From NCBI GenBank assembly GCA_002007465.1, contig LNAC01000108.1:1191507-1255506 (forward strand): a stretch of 64,000 nucleotides of DNA, in the 5' to 3' direction. A model generated the notes under the pieces. That model was given only the letters and a program-made list of their open reading frames with translations. It searched no databases and had not been told where the DNA came from. Positions within the stretch are counted from its first letter, which is position 1. Each line of letters begins with the position of its first letter. Below are positions 1-12,639 of this stretch, piece after piece. The DNA is from Ailurus styani. Its lineage: Eukaryota; Chordata; Mammalia; Carnivora; Ailuridae. The translations under genes were made by a program, and so were the position numbers.

Positions 1-164
1 AAAAAAAAAAACGCCTGTACTTGTTTAGATTTGTCATAATTCAGCTTAAGCAAGTGCAGATGAAACTAAAACCATAATAAAAATATGAATAGCACTGATG
101 TTCTAGAAACACAACCAAAAACCAAGGAGCTGACGTAAGGCAGAACAGTCAAGTAATTATGGCA

Positions 165-335
165 CCATTAGTGTAGCTTTGTCTGACCTGCTGTGTGACC
201 TGGAGCTAGTCCTTTCCCCACTTTATGCCATTCATTCTATATTCGTGATAGAGAATTAACTACTATATATCTCAGTGGAATAGTGAGTAGATTAAATTAT
301 TAAGCAAAATGCTTTGGGCAAAAGTCATATGAATG
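165..335 (+). mobile_element. MIR fossil
   Basis: The core CTGTGTGACCTGGAGCTAGTC followed by a degraded pyrimidine block matches the MIR core order. It is old and diverged. Confidence 0.55.
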
Positions 336-349
336 TTAAATATTATGAT

Positions 350-460
350 TTACACGCATTCATTTTCCTAGCACTCCTGTGGGGTTAGGAAGTTATCTCG
401 ATTTCATAGATGAGTAAACAGGCACAGGGGGTAAGGTCACATGATAAGGCTCCATTTACT
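350..460 (-). mobile_element. MIR fossil
   Basis: The order TTTCATAGATGAGTAAACAG, then GGTAAGGTCACATGA, is the reverse-strand MIR core. Confidence 0.6.
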
Positions 461-729
461 TAGTTCCTGTGAGAAGGGAATAATACACACCTTTAGCAAT
501 CATATGAACTTTCTTGGCACATCCTACACATTCTTTAATACATCAATTCTTATCTTAATGTTGCCATTTTTTAACATGCTGTCCATGGAACAAAAACAGC
601 TCTAAGATAGCAACTAGGCCTAAGTAAGTGAAGATGAATAAATCTGTGTGCTTTGACAAGAATAATCATAAAAAGACACATAACCTTTTTTCTTTTTTTA
701 AGACACATAATCTTAAGATGAAATTTGTG

Positions 730-915
730 GGCGCCTGGGTGCTTCAGTCAGTTAAGAGTCTGCCTTTGGCTCAGGTCAGGGTCCGGGGGTTGTGAGATCA
801 AGTCCCGCATCGGGCTCCCTACTCAGCAGGGAGTCTGCTTCTCCCTCTACCCACCTGCCCCCTGCTTGAGATCTCTCTCTCTCTCTCAAATAAATAAATA
901 AAATCTTAAAAAAAG
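730..915 (+). mobile_element. CanSINE (SINEC)
   Basis: tRNA-derived head GGGCGCCTGGGTGCTTCAGT, pyrimidine block CTCTCTCTCTC and tail AAATAAATAAATAAAATCTT. It lies in PSMB2 intron 3, antisense to the gene. Confidence 0.9.
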
Positions 916-1250
916 ATAAAACTTGCATTGTTGTTTTCAAAGTTTCGCCTCCACTACTACATAAGAACCTTCAGCCACTGGAATTAAGGAACACAGTTTG
1001 CTATGAAAACACTTTGAAAAATTTTTAAAGGCTTTCATAGACCTTCATATTGGAGTGCCCCATCCAAATTCTCTGGAAGTGTATATTTGTCCTTCAGGCT
1101 TTAATTAGCAACTATGGAGAAAAAGAAAAGTCCAGAGAGACTGAAGAATAAACAAGTACCAAGAAGAAGGCCTTAGAAAGTCCAAAAAGGGCAAAAATGC
1201 TACCCATGTATAATAATATAGAAGAAGCAGAGAAGATTTTTCTGCTCTCA

Positions 1251-1409
<159 letters not shown>

Positions 1410-2114
1410 TCATTCCACTACTCCTGTTTTTACATCCTTCCACTCTCCGTACACCCAGAGTACAAAAAGCACACAGAATGCGGAGTACAATCCTACTTCT
1501 TGTCCATTTCCCCATGGAACAGTTGTAAAATAGCTGGTCAGCACCGACAGTTAATTTCTGGCCACAACATAGAACCAAGCCTTGCTTATGCTGTTCATTC
1601 ATCAACAGACTGGTTTCCTCTATAGAAGGAAGAGGGTACAAATACATAGGTATTGGGGGAAAAAGAAAGGTTTCGAGATGCTGATTTTTAAAGTTTATTT
1701 TAAAAGAACATTGGGAAAAGAGAGGCTAGAAGTTAGGATGGGTCCTACTTTATAAGGTTTTCTTTTAAAAAATAAATAACTTTATTAAATATGATTTTCA
1801 AAAGCACAAGCAAAAGAAAAAAAATGTTTCCATCACTATCTACAACATTTTAAAAAAGTGTCTCAAGCCTGAAAACCTCTAAAAAAAAAGTTGTAATGAC
1901 AACAAAACTACAGCCCAGAGGAATGCCTTCAGGTGTGTGTTTAATAATGCACTCACTCTGGCACTTAATCCCCCCAGTAAAATGGGACTAAAGCCAAAAG
2001 CCAAGAACGACCCGAAACTGAGCAGATCCATGCATAAAACGCAACTGTGGAAAGACAGCACGTGGTTAAGTTATTATCAAACACCAGTGTTACAGCAGGT
2101 TAAGATTTTAGATT

Positions 2115-2230
2115 AAAATTCTAACAATTACTTATTGAACAGCAGCTATGTTTCAGGGTCTGTGCCAGGTGCTTTCACAGTTTATTGAACTTCATCCTCA
2201 CAACCAGTCTATTAGTGCATATTAAATTAT
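2115..2230 (-). mobile_element. MIR fossil
   Basis: Shows TTATTGAACAGCAGCTATG then CTGTGCCAGGTGCTTTCACA and CCTCACAACC, the reverse-strand MIR 3' region. Confidence 0.65.
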
Positions 2231-2461
2231 AATGCAAGCAACTGTGAACAAGCAGGAATGCTTTTCAATTCTCCACCTAATCCCCTAAACACCACTAAGG
2301 ATTTGACAGTTATCTTAAAGGCAGGAAGGTCTGATGCCTATTTACATATAGACTTTTCCTCCTTTCCCTTATTTTAGCTCAGTTCTTGACCTTCAATATG
2401 CATAAGAATTACTGTGTAGGGTCACATACACAAAACTACACTTGACAGGTAATTGAAAAGA

Positions 2462-2634
2462 TTTTTTTTTAAGATTTTATTTATTTATCTGACAGAAAGA
2501 TAGAGAGAGATCACAAGTAGGCAGAGCAGCAGGCAAAGGGAGAGGGAGAAGCAGGCACTCCACAGAGCAGGAAGCCCAATACGGGACCTCAGCCGAAGGC
2601 AGCCACTTAATTGACTGAGCCATCCAGGCACCCC
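2462..2634 (-). mobile_element. CanSINE, first of a run of three
   Basis: Starts with a T-run and AAGATTTTATTTATTTAT and ends CATCCAGGCACCCC. It is sense to PSMB2, in intron 2. Confidence 0.9.
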
Positions 2635-2651
2635 TAAAGGATTTTATTTTA

Positions 2652-2832
2652 ATTTTTTTTAAAGATTGTCTTTATTTATTTGACAGAGAGAGACATAGCA
2701 AGAAAGGGAACACAAACAGGGGGCGTGGGAGAGGGAGAAGCAGGCCTTCCACCGAGCAGGGAGCATGATCGCCCTGGGATCGTGACCTGAGCTGAAGGCA
2801 GACGCTTAATGAATGAGACACCCAGGCACCCC
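2652..2832 (-). mobile_element. CanSINE, second of a run of three
   Basis: T-rich start, AAGATTGTCTTTATTTATTT, ending CACCCAGGCACCCC. It has the same orientation as its neighbours. Confidence 0.9.
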
Positions 2833-2848
2833 AACTTAAAATATATTT

Positions 2849-3024
2849 TTTCAAGATTTTATTTATTTATTTGAGAGAGAGAGAGCACGAGAGGGGAGAA
2901 GGTCAGAGGGAGAAGCAGACTCCCCACAGAGCTGGGAGCCCGATGCGGGACTCAATCCTGGGACTCCGGGATCATGACCTCGGCTGAAGGTAGTCACTTA
3001 ACCAACTGAGCCACCCAGGCACCC
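2849..3024 (-). mobile_element. CanSINE, third of a run of three
   Basis: Starts CAAGATTTTATTTATTTATT and ends GAGCCACCCAGGCACCC. Confidence 0.9.
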
Positions 3025-3784
3025 AATTTAAAATATTTTGAAGGCCACTTTAACCACACACAATTTTTGTTTGCACTGACTTTAAACCCTAACACTTATG
3101 TAACAAGCAACCCTCTCAACTCTTGTTTACCCTCCTCCCTCCCTCTCCCAGTGGAAGAGAGTGAAATATTGCTGTAGCTACTGTACTTGAGAAACATTAC
3201 TGGCATCCCTCACCTGCCATGCAGGCATGAAGTAGAGAACTACTGAAAAATAATTCTTGAAATATTCTCAACTTGCTTAAACCTGAGTGCCATGTCCTTT
3301 AGGTTCTTTTTTCCTCTTTGAATTCCCTGTGATACTAGCCAGAGTGCTTAAGATAGAGGAGGCCCTCAAAAGTATTCATGGAACTAAATGCATGATGCTA
3401 AATTTGCTGCCTAAAATCTACATAAGTGGGTCATATCTAGTCATTTTATACAATTATATTCAAATTAAGTTCTTTCACAGTCCCACATTATATCAGTGCT
3501 GTGTATAAGTGTATTAAACTGTGAAGTAAGTAACTGAAGTAAGGTCTTTTGTGTTAGGATGTCACTATAAACTTTCCTGGATCATAAAGCTAGTGGCTAG
3601 TATTATCTGTTAGTGAGGCTTTCTCTAATGAGGAAATCCTAGTAAGGAATCCTCTAATGAGGATTAGAGCTCATTAGCCCCAGAGGGAACTCACAAAAAT
3701 CCTAATTATCTTCCTAGACAAGAATCTACCAGAAAGGCAAGGCAGAACTCTTCTGTGATAGTAAGTCTCCCACAGTTACAGAGT

Positions 3785-3960
3785 ATTAAGTTTACAAACA
3801 TTTTACATATTATTCATTAATATTATTATTATTCCATTTTAGATGTGAGGAAAATAAAGACTCAAAGAGGCTAAGTGACTTGTCACATTACAAAAAAAAA
3901 ATAGTAAAACGAAGTTTAACTGAGGTCTTTTAGTTCTGAGGTTCAGATATACTTTAGCTC
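3785..3960 (-). mobile_element. MIR fossil
   Basis: ATTCCATTTTAGATGTGAGG, then CTAAGTGACTTGTCACA, is the reverse-strand MIR core. Confidence 0.65.
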
Positions 3961-4128
3961 AAATAACATCCTCTGAAATATCTAATACTTAAACAGTCTG
4001 ATACTACCATGTTCATCTCCAAGGTGGACCTCAAGTATCAGTGTTATAATGGTTCTTTTCTCAGCTCTGGGATTTTTGCAGAAATTTTTCAGGATCAGGA
4101 GGGCCGAGATAATGTTTTATTTTATTTA

Positions 4129-4325
4129 TTTTTTTTTAAGATTTTATTTATTTATTTGACAGAGAGAGAAAGATTACAAGTAGGCAGAGAGGCAGGCAGA
4201 GAGAGAGGAGGAAGCAGGTTCCTTGCTGAGCAGGGAGCCCAATGCGGGGCTCAATCCCAGGACCCTGAGATCATGACCTGAGCCGAAGGCAGAGGCTTTA
4301 ACCCACTGAGCCACCCAGGCGCCCC
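4129..4325 (-). mobile_element. CanSINE
   Basis: T-run and AAGATTTTATTTATTTATTT at the left, GAGCCACCCAGGCGCCCC at the right. Low divergence suggests a recent insertion. It lies about 150 bases from exon 2, on the side of its splice donor. Confidence 0.93.
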
Positions 4326-4466
4326 TAGATGATGTTTTAAAAGTAGGAAGATTCAAGTAAAAATACGACCACACTGGTCTGCTCATGTGTAGAATTACCA
4401 GTAAAGAGTATACATTTTTAGTTCAAATTTAAAGACAAATCAACCATAATTACATTCCAAGTATTA

Positions 4467-4598
<132 letters not shown>

Positions 4599-5662
4599 TC
4601 AAAGAAAAAAAAATGTTAAAAATTATCTCATCAGAAATTTACCACTATTATACAGACAACCACAAACAGGTTTATCAATCACTATATTGAATAATTTTAC
4701 TAATCACTGTTTTTAGAAGACTTTAATGGGCAACTGTATTAATTATTCTCTTTCACTCTCCATGTTAAACCCATTGGCGTATTTTATTAAGGTCAATCTC
4801 AGTTGGAGAATATATTTGAAAGCTGAAAACGGAAAATACAATTAAATACATTTGAAGGCCTCTGAAACGCAAAAAGTGAACTTTCAAAGACCGAAGGAAT
4901 CAAGCCAATGGCCATTATCTTAGGTTCATGATTTCAAAGCCCTGAAATGTCTCTACAAATACAAATATTAGTCTTTTTAATTATACCCACACAAAAGCAT
5001 ATATGAAGGACCAGTGCTATAATGAAAATTAAGGAGTCATCTCAAGAAAGAACAAAAAAAATCAACTGAGAATATAAATCACCTTAAAGAGTAAATCAAC
5101 ACCATTTCCAAAGCAAAGAGAAAATTAAAATGACTGCCACAGCAAAAATTCTAACAAATATTTTAACACTATGCTATTTAAAAATACCTCAAAAATCCCA
5201 ATAGTCTAATCTTATCTAGTTGAACCAGACTCACTCAGATTACATAGATAAATAAATATTCAGGTAGCAATTAATGCCTAAGGAAGAAAACTCCAAATTC
5301 AGTCTGTAGCTTCAGAAAAAGCCTAAATCTCCCTATCTCACTCTCACTTTCACTTTTCATTTTTCAAATAGTGCTGAATAATCTTCCCTCGGAGACATGT
5401 TTCTTGTCTGAAAGCTTCTGAAATGTCAAAATCCCTTAATAGGATTTAAAGAACAAAATGCTACAGTCAAATCGTCTACAAATGTTTGAGAGTTGTAGAA
5501 CCACAATACGGCTTCTTAGACTTGGGGAAAAAACTGCACAAATTGTACCTGCAGATAGTATCAAACTGCCTTGAAATTCCTGAACAAACACACTTTTATT
5601 TGTTGTAGGCTACAGATTTAAATACTGTTAGTTTGCAAAACTGGTCATAAAAGAAAAAAATT

Positions 5663-5826
5663 CAGAGTGCCTGCATGGCACACTCAGTTATGCGGCTGCC
5701 TTCAGTTCACATCATGATCCCAGGGTCCTGCACTGGCTCCACACTCAGCAGGGAGTCTGCTTCTCCCTTCTGTTGCCCCTCACCCCCCACCCCCCGTCAC
5801 AAAAATAAATAAAATCTTAAAAAAAG
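5663..5826 (+). mobile_element. CanSINE, diverged
   Basis: Degraded head GAGTGCCTGCATGGCACACT, then TCATGATCCCAGGGTCCTG and tail AAATAAATAAAATCTT. Confidence 0.8.
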
Positions 5827-6051
5827 AAAAATTCACTTATGGATATATTATCTACGCAAAGAAAAAGGACCAGAAAAGTATTAGATACCACTGGCATCTA
5901 AGCTCTTGCCAGTGGCAAGAGTATGGGCAATTTTCATTTCTTTCTTTTTGCTTATTAGCATTTCCTAAAATGCCTACACTAAACCTGTGTCATTTTGTAA
6001 GAGCACATTACTTAATAAGCTTGCATTATTTTCAGGATGAGAAAAAAGGCT

Positions 6052-6059
6052 GTTTTATT

Positions 6060-6106
<47 letters not shown>

Positions 6107-6267
6107 TTTGGCGGCGGGTGGGGGGGAAAGCACAGAGGGAGAGTAAGAGAGAAGCAAACTCCCCGCTGAGCCGAGAGCCCAACTAGGGGCTCCATCCCAG
6201 GACCCTGAGATCACATCCTGAGCCGAAGGCAGACACTTAACCAACCAAGTCACCCAGGCACCCCCCC
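6052..6267 (-). mobile_element. CanSINE with expanded TTTA tail
   Basis: Minus-strand SINE ending CACCCAGGCACCCC. Its tail has expanded into about a dozen TTTA units (6054-6108), a length-variable microsatellite. Confidence 0.88.
6054..6108. repeat. (TTTA)n microsatellite
   Basis: Uninterrupted TTTA units formed in a SINE tail in PSMB2 intron 1. Confidence 0.9.
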
Positions 6268-6621
6268 AAAAAAGCTGTTTTTATTTTGGAAAGAAAAAAG
6301 CTGGTTTACAAAGAATTAATGACACATTTAGAAAAAAATGCTAAAATTCCAGGCAGTTAACTGTGCAGTTTTGAAATGAACTTTAATACAAGGCCAAAAG
6401 TGGTTTTTAAACATTTATTGTGTATCCAGTGATTAGTATAAGGGAGATGTTATAAATGCTAATGGCTCTCTGAGGAAACAGCTTGCATAGCACCAGGGAA
6501 TTTCTGATCTTTGACAAAGAACAAAAAATCCACACAGATGAAACAAATGGACAAAAATTGAACATCAGTATACAATACTGTGAAAGGCCAACTGTACTAG
6601 AACCCAAGAGACCTTGGTTAT

Positions 6622-6725
6622 TTTTATTTTTTTAAAGTAGGGTCTGCAACCAAGGTGAGGCTTGAACTCACAATCTCAAGATCACAAGTTGCATGCTCCA
6701 CTGACAGACCTAGCCAGGCGCCCCA
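6622..6725 (-). mobile_element. Short tRNA-derived SINE
   Basis: T-run, then AGTAGGGTCTGCAACCAAGG, TTGAACTCACAATCTCAAGA and CCAGGCGCCCC. It is a shorter CanSINE relative without the CT-rich middle. Confidence 0.7.
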
Positions 6726-6988
6726 ATAGACCTTCATTATCATCTGGGCTCAGCCCTCTGAACTTGGTACCTAGTTTCCAAGAGTATAAAATGGTTATAC
6801 TATCACTGGGTAGTGATACACATAGTATCATAGGCAGTGTACCTCATACATAGGGAAAACTATACATGAACAGTATCATTACATTCAGTATCATTATATT
6901 CAATATCAGTATTCAGTAGTTCAGATTACACATGCTGTATGAATTCACAAAAGAAAATCATTCTATGTGGGTTTAAGTGCTCTGAGTA

Positions 6989-7186
6989 ATTTATTTTTTT
7001 TAAAGACTTTATTTTTATTTAGTTGGGAGCAAGAGAGAGAGAGTACAAGCACGGGGAGGTGCAGAGGGCAGGAGAAGCAGACTCCCTGCTGAAAAAGGAG
7101 CCTGACATGGGACTCAATCCCAGGACCCCAGGATCATGACCTGAGCTGAAGGCAGACACTTTACTGACTGAGCTACCCAGGCACCC
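6989..7186 (-). mobile_element. CanSINE
   Basis: TAAAGACTTTATTTTTATTT at the left and GAGCTACCCAGGCACCC at the right. Confidence 0.88.
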
Positions 7187-7938
7187 TGCTCTGAGAAATT
7201 TAAAAGCAACTCTATACAGACCAGGAGACAAGAGACATGAATTGTGGCATATAATCAAACCAAAGATGTGGGGCACTTTCATAAGCAAGCAATCTCTGGG
7301 AAATATCCTCTCTATAACAAAATATCTTACAAAGTAACAAACCAAAAAAAAAAAAATGACTGGAATTATCATTCTTACTTTATACCTGGAGAAAATGAAT
7401 CCCAAAAGGTTATTCATTTTCAGCATTCTTGCTTACCCTACATTAAGTTCCATCATGAAGTGAAAGGTAGGAAAAAGTCCTCATAGAACTCCAAAGCTCC
7501 TATCACAAAACATTTTATACCAGAAAAGACTACAGGGAAAAATCAGAGTTGAGTGCAATTATTTTCAACCCATTTTTCAAAAATTAACTCAAATTCATCT
7601 TTCTTCCATGCCACAGTGATCTTTCTTTTCTCTGAATACACCTAGCCTTTACTCCTGAAATCATTAATTTAAAAACTAATACTTACTAGTGATACTTCTT
7701 TTATCAAACAAAATCATCTTATAGTACTTATTTCCTTGTTTTCTTAATGTCTTATACTCCTGTGTGGATTATATAGCATACCCGTAAAGGTATTGACTTG
7801 GCTATCGTTTTACCTAGACACTACTTCATGCTAAAATCACCTGTATCTCAAAGGCCTCGGTATTCAAAATAATGGACAGATTTAGCCTCAAAACAAATTG
7901 ACTCCTTTGGAAAGCATGATTTACAAATAAAACTTCTA

Positions 7939-8098
7939 GGGGCACCTGGGTGGCTTAGTTGATTGTGTCTGCCTTCAGCTCTGGTCATGATCCCAGGGTC
8001 TGGGGATCCAGCCCCATATCGGGCTCTCTGCTCCTGCTCTCAATCGCTCTACTTCAAATAAATAAATAAAATCTCGAAAGAAAGAAAAAGAGAGAGAA
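7939..8098 (+). mobile_element. CanSINE, internally shortened
   Basis: Head GGGGCACCTGGGTGGCTTAG and tail AAATAAATAAATAAAATCTC. The middle is shorter than in other copies. Confidence 0.88.
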
Positions 8099-8654
8099 AG
8101 AACAGAACTCAAGCAAAGTCCCTCAGGGTTCTTTCCATTTCCCCAAGTAATGACAGCCTGACAATCAGATGCCTGTTGTTTATAAAAGCAGTGAGTAAAA
8201 GCATACTTCAGAAAATCCCAGATTTAATAATTTTCCTTTCCTTAAACCAAAGATGAACTATAACCTGCCTTCTCAAAGCTTTCCCTAATCTCTACAACCA
8301 GAAAGAATCTCTTCTTCCTCTACATTACCTGATAAGTTTGTTTTTTTCCACATGTAACATAATTTTCAAGCTTGTACTATAATTATTTGTACACACATCT
8401 GACTCCATTATTAAATTGTAACTTCCTTTGAGATACAGGCCACAGCTTATTCTTCTTGCATCCCTTCAGAACCTTGCACTGTAATGGGCAACACAGGTGT
8501 CAAAACCTATCTGTCAAATAAACATGAAGCCATCTGAGCCAAAGCATAGTACTTTTTCAACAGTAGCATGTCTATAATCAATCATGAAAACACACTCTTA
8601 GATTACACAGATCGACAAGCAAAGTCTTTAAAAAATTAATAAGTAGTGACTATG

Positions 8655-8845
8655 GGGAGACAGCATAGTATAGCAGTTATGGGCAAAAGGTCTGAGTCAT
8701 ACTGCGTAAGTTTGAACCTGGGTCCTGCCTCTTGTGGTCTTCAGCAGGTTTCTTAACCCTAGGCCTCAGAACTAACAACTGTAAAATGGCAATATGATAG
8801 TGATCTCAAAAGGTTAAATGAAATAACATAAATCACTTTTTTTTA
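8655..8845 (+). mobile_element. MIR fossil
   Basis: AGTATAGCAGTTATGGGCAA, then TTTGAACCTGGGTCCTGCC and TGTAAAATGGCAATATGATA, is the forward MIR order. A CanSINE is inserted near its 3' end. Confidence 0.8.
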
Positions 8846-8849
8846 AGTA

Positions 8850-9054
8850 ATTTTTTTTAGATTTTATTTTTATTTATTTGACAGAGAGAGAGAGCGAGAG
8901 ATCACAAGTAGGCAGAGGCAGGCAGAGAGAGAGGAGGAAGCAGGCTCCCTGCTGCTGAGCAGAGAGCCCAATACAGGGCTGGATCCCAGGACCCTGAGAT
9001 CACGACCTGAGCCGAAGGCAGAGGCTTAACCCACTGAGCTACCCAGGCACCCCA
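8850..9054 (-). mobile_element. CanSINE inserted next to a MIR
   Basis: TTTAGATTTTATTTTTATTT at the left and GAGCTACCCAGGCACCCC at the right. AAATCACTT occurs on both sides (8830s and 9056), a likely target duplication. Confidence 0.9.
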
Positions 9055-9061
9055 CTAAATC

Positions 9062-9295
9062 ACTTAAAACAGCACCTGTTACTTAAGTCCTTAGTATTAT
9101 TACTACTGACTATTTGTCACTGCACTAAGCATTTGCACCAAACTTTTTCACTCCATACTCCCTACAAGCTTGTGAGGTTGGTATTAGTAACCTGACTTAA
9201 CAGATGAGCAAATCTGGCACTCTGAAAGAACTTGTACAAAGTCACAAAGCAAATAAGCCATAAGACTCCAATCTGCGAACTCCACTAACTACTTA
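9062..9295 (-). mobile_element. MIR fossil
   Basis: ACTGCACTAAGCATTTGCAC, AACAGATGAGCAAATCTGGC and ACAAAGTCACAAAGC follow reverse MIR order. Confidence 0.65.
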
Positions 9296-9467
9296 AGTAC
9301 AAGGAAAACTTGGCAGCCAGTGTCCCGGAAAACTGGAAAAGGGGGATAAGAGCTGAGAAAGCGGAAGATACAGACAGCGAAAGGGAAACGCCAAGTTTCT
9401 AGTCCCACAGTCTCAGTCTCCCCAGGATCCCATCTTACACCGCCAGCAAACTTACTTCATTAGTAGC

Positions 9468-9513
9468 GACAAGAGAAAAACTTGAGAAGTTTTTCGGGAC
9501 AAGAGAAAAACTT
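9468..9513. repeat. 16-base direct repeat containing a hairpin
   Basis: GACAAGAGAAAAACTT occurs at 9468-9483 and 9498-9513. Between and overlapping them, GAAAAACTT (9475-9483) and AAGTTTTTC (9487-9495) form a perfect 9-base inverted repeat with a 3-base loop. It is in intron 1 near the promoter. Confidence 0.85.
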
Positions 9514-9639
9514 AATCAAAGATTCGGGGATCTAGGGAGCTTGGTGCCCAGCAGGCGCTTAAACGCTTAAGAACTGAATTCTCACAGGCCACTTGCGCCC
9601 AGCAAGCATTTAGCGAAGGCCAGAGCAGGGCACTGACCT

Positions 9640-10380
<741 letters not shown>

Positions 10381-10984
10381 GAGCCCTAGTTACATGTTTC
10401 ACAAAAATAAAATATGGTTGCGTTAAATATCTAAGCATGAAGACATTATAAAAGAGCTTTACGGGTGTCCCAATTTCAAATCATATCCAATTGTTACTTC
10501 TGGTAAGAGCGACTTGAAGGGCGCTCACTTTCTATTTTATACACATCTGTATTGTTTGAATGCTTTACAATGCTCATGTATTACTCATTTCTTTTAAATA
10601 GGAACAAGCTTGGTAATCTCTTTATATCTTGCAGCCATTCTGGGAAAATCTGAAATATTCCATGATTAGTTCCTGACATTCACAATTTGGTTTTCATGCC
10701 AGCCTTACTAGCTTCCTGAGAAATGGCAAAACAGTTGCAATTCTATTTCCAACACAACTCTGCAATTCGTTTGCTTCTGCAGAAATCTGTAGTCCTCACT
10801 CCCTTCAGAATGTTTCTAACAGCTCTCTCCTGTGAAGGAATATAGAGCCTGAGGAGTTAGGGGCAGCCCATCTATCATGGGATGGATGCCAGGGGCAAGT
10901 GAGGTCATTAAGTCAACCACACCACTAAGAAAACAGATGCATCCATCATCCTAGAAAGATTCTTTTCTTCAAGTCCACTGTGGA
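10381..10984. other. Intergenic, nothing recognised
   Basis: AT-rich sequence upstream of the PSMB2 island. No coding match and no clear repeat. Confidence 0.6.
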
Positions 10985-11440
10985 AGAAGTCTCCTGAGTC
11001 TCTCTCTCACCTCCCTCTCTCTTTGTGTGTGTTTGTACATTTTTTTAATTGCAAAAAGTACACAGTTGTACCATACCCACAAATCATGCAGAAGAAATAT
11101 AAATATCTCTCCTCCTCCTACCAGAGGTAACTACCCACCAGATATCTGTATCCTTCCAGGCCTTTTTTTTTTCCCTTTCCCTTTGTACATACTGGTACTC
11201 ATTCATTCATTCATTCACAAAAGCTGCAGGATTCTGAATTGGGAAATGGACCCTCTTCCCCCCAAAAAAGACCCAACGGTCTTTAAAGCCATATCTTCCC
11301 TCTTCCTCCCAGGAAATCCCCTCTAGTTAAGTCACACAAGAGATTCTCTGTTAGTATTAAAGAAAGTAATTTTCATGACCTAACTTGTACTATCTCACCT
11401 AGAATCAGGGAGAATCCTTTCTCCACTTAAAGTCTTAGAA
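10985..11440. other. Intergenic, LINE-like or unassigned
   Basis: Contains TTGCAAAAAGTACACAGTTG and short ATTC repeats near 11202-11216, reminiscent of old LINE 3' sequence. I cannot name a family. Confidence 0.4.
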
Positions 11441-11442
11441 TA

Positions 11443-11697
11443 GGGGAGCCTGGGTGGCTCAGTAAGTTAAGTGTCTACCTTAGGCTCAGGTCCTGATCCC
11501 AGGGTCCTGGGATGGAGCCCCAAGTCAGACTCCCTGCTCAGTGGGGAGCCCTGCTCAGTGGGGAGCCCTGCTCAGCGAAGAGCCCAAAGAGCCCGCTTCT
11601 TCCTCCCCCTCTGCAGCTCCCCCTGCTTGTACTCTCTCTTGCTCGAGCGCTCTCTCTCTCTCAAATGAATAACAAATAAAAATCTTTTAAAAAATAA
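11443..11697 (+). mobile_element. CanSINE with a 17-base triplication
   Basis: Head GGGGAGCCTGGGTGGCTCAG and tail AAATAAAAATCTTTT. It contains three tandem copies of CCCTGCTCAGTGGGGAG (11532-11582, third copy diverged), so it is longer than usual. Confidence 0.9.
11532..11582 (+). repeat. Three tandem 17-base units inside a SINE
   Basis: Units at 11532-11548, 11549-11565 and 11566-11582. The first two are identical; the third reads CCCTGCTCAGCGAAGAG. Confidence 0.9.
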
Positions 11698-11703
11698 AGC
11701 GCT

Positions 11704-11906
11704 GGGGCACCTGGGTTGCTCAGTCAGTTAAGTGGCTGCCTTCAGCTCAGGCCATGATCCCAGGGTCCTGGAATCGAGCCCCACATCGGGCTCCCTGCTC
11801 AGTGGAGAGCCTCCTTCTCCATCTCCCTCTACCTGCTGCTCTGCCTACTTGTGCTCTCTTTCTCTATCTCTCTGTCAGATAAATTAAGTCTTAAAAAAAT
11901 AAGTAA
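11704..11906 (+). mobile_element. CanSINE
   Basis: Head GGGGCACCTGGGTTGCTCAG, CT-rich middle, then AGATAAATTAAGTCTT. It follows the previous copy directly. Confidence 0.88.
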
Positions 11907-11939
11907 AATGTTAGAATAACTGAGTCTTAGAATTAGAAT

Positions 11940-12235
11940 AAGTGTCTGTGGAGGTTCCAGAAAAAGCATGATGTGGCCAACTCTTTCTGTAAAGGGCCAG
12001 ACAGTAAATATTTTTGAATTTGTAGGTGAAATTGTATCTGTCACAAATACTCAATGTTGCCACTGTAGTGTGAAAGCAGCCATAGCCAATACATAAGTGA
12101 GCAAACACAGTTATAATCCAATAAAACTTTATTTACAACAACAACAAAAAAAGATGAGAGGGAGGGGGACAGGTGGATTGGCCCATGGGCTGTAGTTTGC
12201 AGACCAGACCCTTGATGTAGTGAGAGGCCTGTAAA
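11940..12235 (-). mobile_element. hAT-type DNA transposon fossil (Charlie-like)
   Basis: CTTTCTGTAAAGGGCCAGAC, GCAGCCATAGCCAATACATA, CCAATAAAACTTTATTTACA and GGCTGTAGTTTGCAGACC follow the order of a common mammalian hAT-related interspersed repeat. Subfamily and strand are uncertain. Confidence 0.55.
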
Positions 12236-12251
12236 TCAACACCTATCCTGG

Positions 12252-12337
12252 CCCTAGCTCAGTGGAAAGCCCTGCTCAGCGAAGAGCCCGCTTCTCCCTC
12301 TTCCCTCTGCAGCTCCCCCTGCTTGTACTCTCTCTTG
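12252..12337 (+). mobile_element. CanSINE fragment
   Basis: Only the middle of a SINE is present. It shares the CAGCGAAGAGCCCGCTTCT variant with the copy at 11443-11697. Confidence 0.7.
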
Positions 12338-12420
12338 CAGAAGTAGAAGCAGAAGCAGTACTTCTGACCTTACTGCAAAATTCACTGAGCCTCAATTTCC
12401 CTATTTATAAAAGGACAATT

Positions 12421-12626
12421 TGGGCGCCTGGGTGGCTCAGTGGGTTAAAGCCTCTGCTTTCGGCTCAGGTCATGATCTCAGCGTCCTGGGATCGAGGCCC
12501 GCATCAGGCTCTCTGCCCGGCGGGAAGCCTGCTTCCTCCCCTCCTTGTCTCTCTGCCTGCCTCTCTGCCTGCTTGTGATCTCTCTCTCTCTGTCAAATAA
12601 ATAAATAAAATCTTAAAAAAAAAAAA
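12421..12626 (+). mobile_element. CanSINE, young
   Basis: Head GGGCGCCTGGGTGGCTCAGT with the GGGTTAAAGCC variant, and tail AAATAAATAAATAAAATCTT. The target duplication AAAGGACAATT flanks both ends. Confidence 0.95.
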
Positions 12627-12639
12627 AGGACAATTAGAA

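Noticed and set aside
5903..5921. CTCTTGCC-AGT-GGCAAGAG inverted repeat in PSMB2 intron 1
   Set aside because: The 8-base arms are short enough to occur by chance in a 64 kb window; no supporting context.
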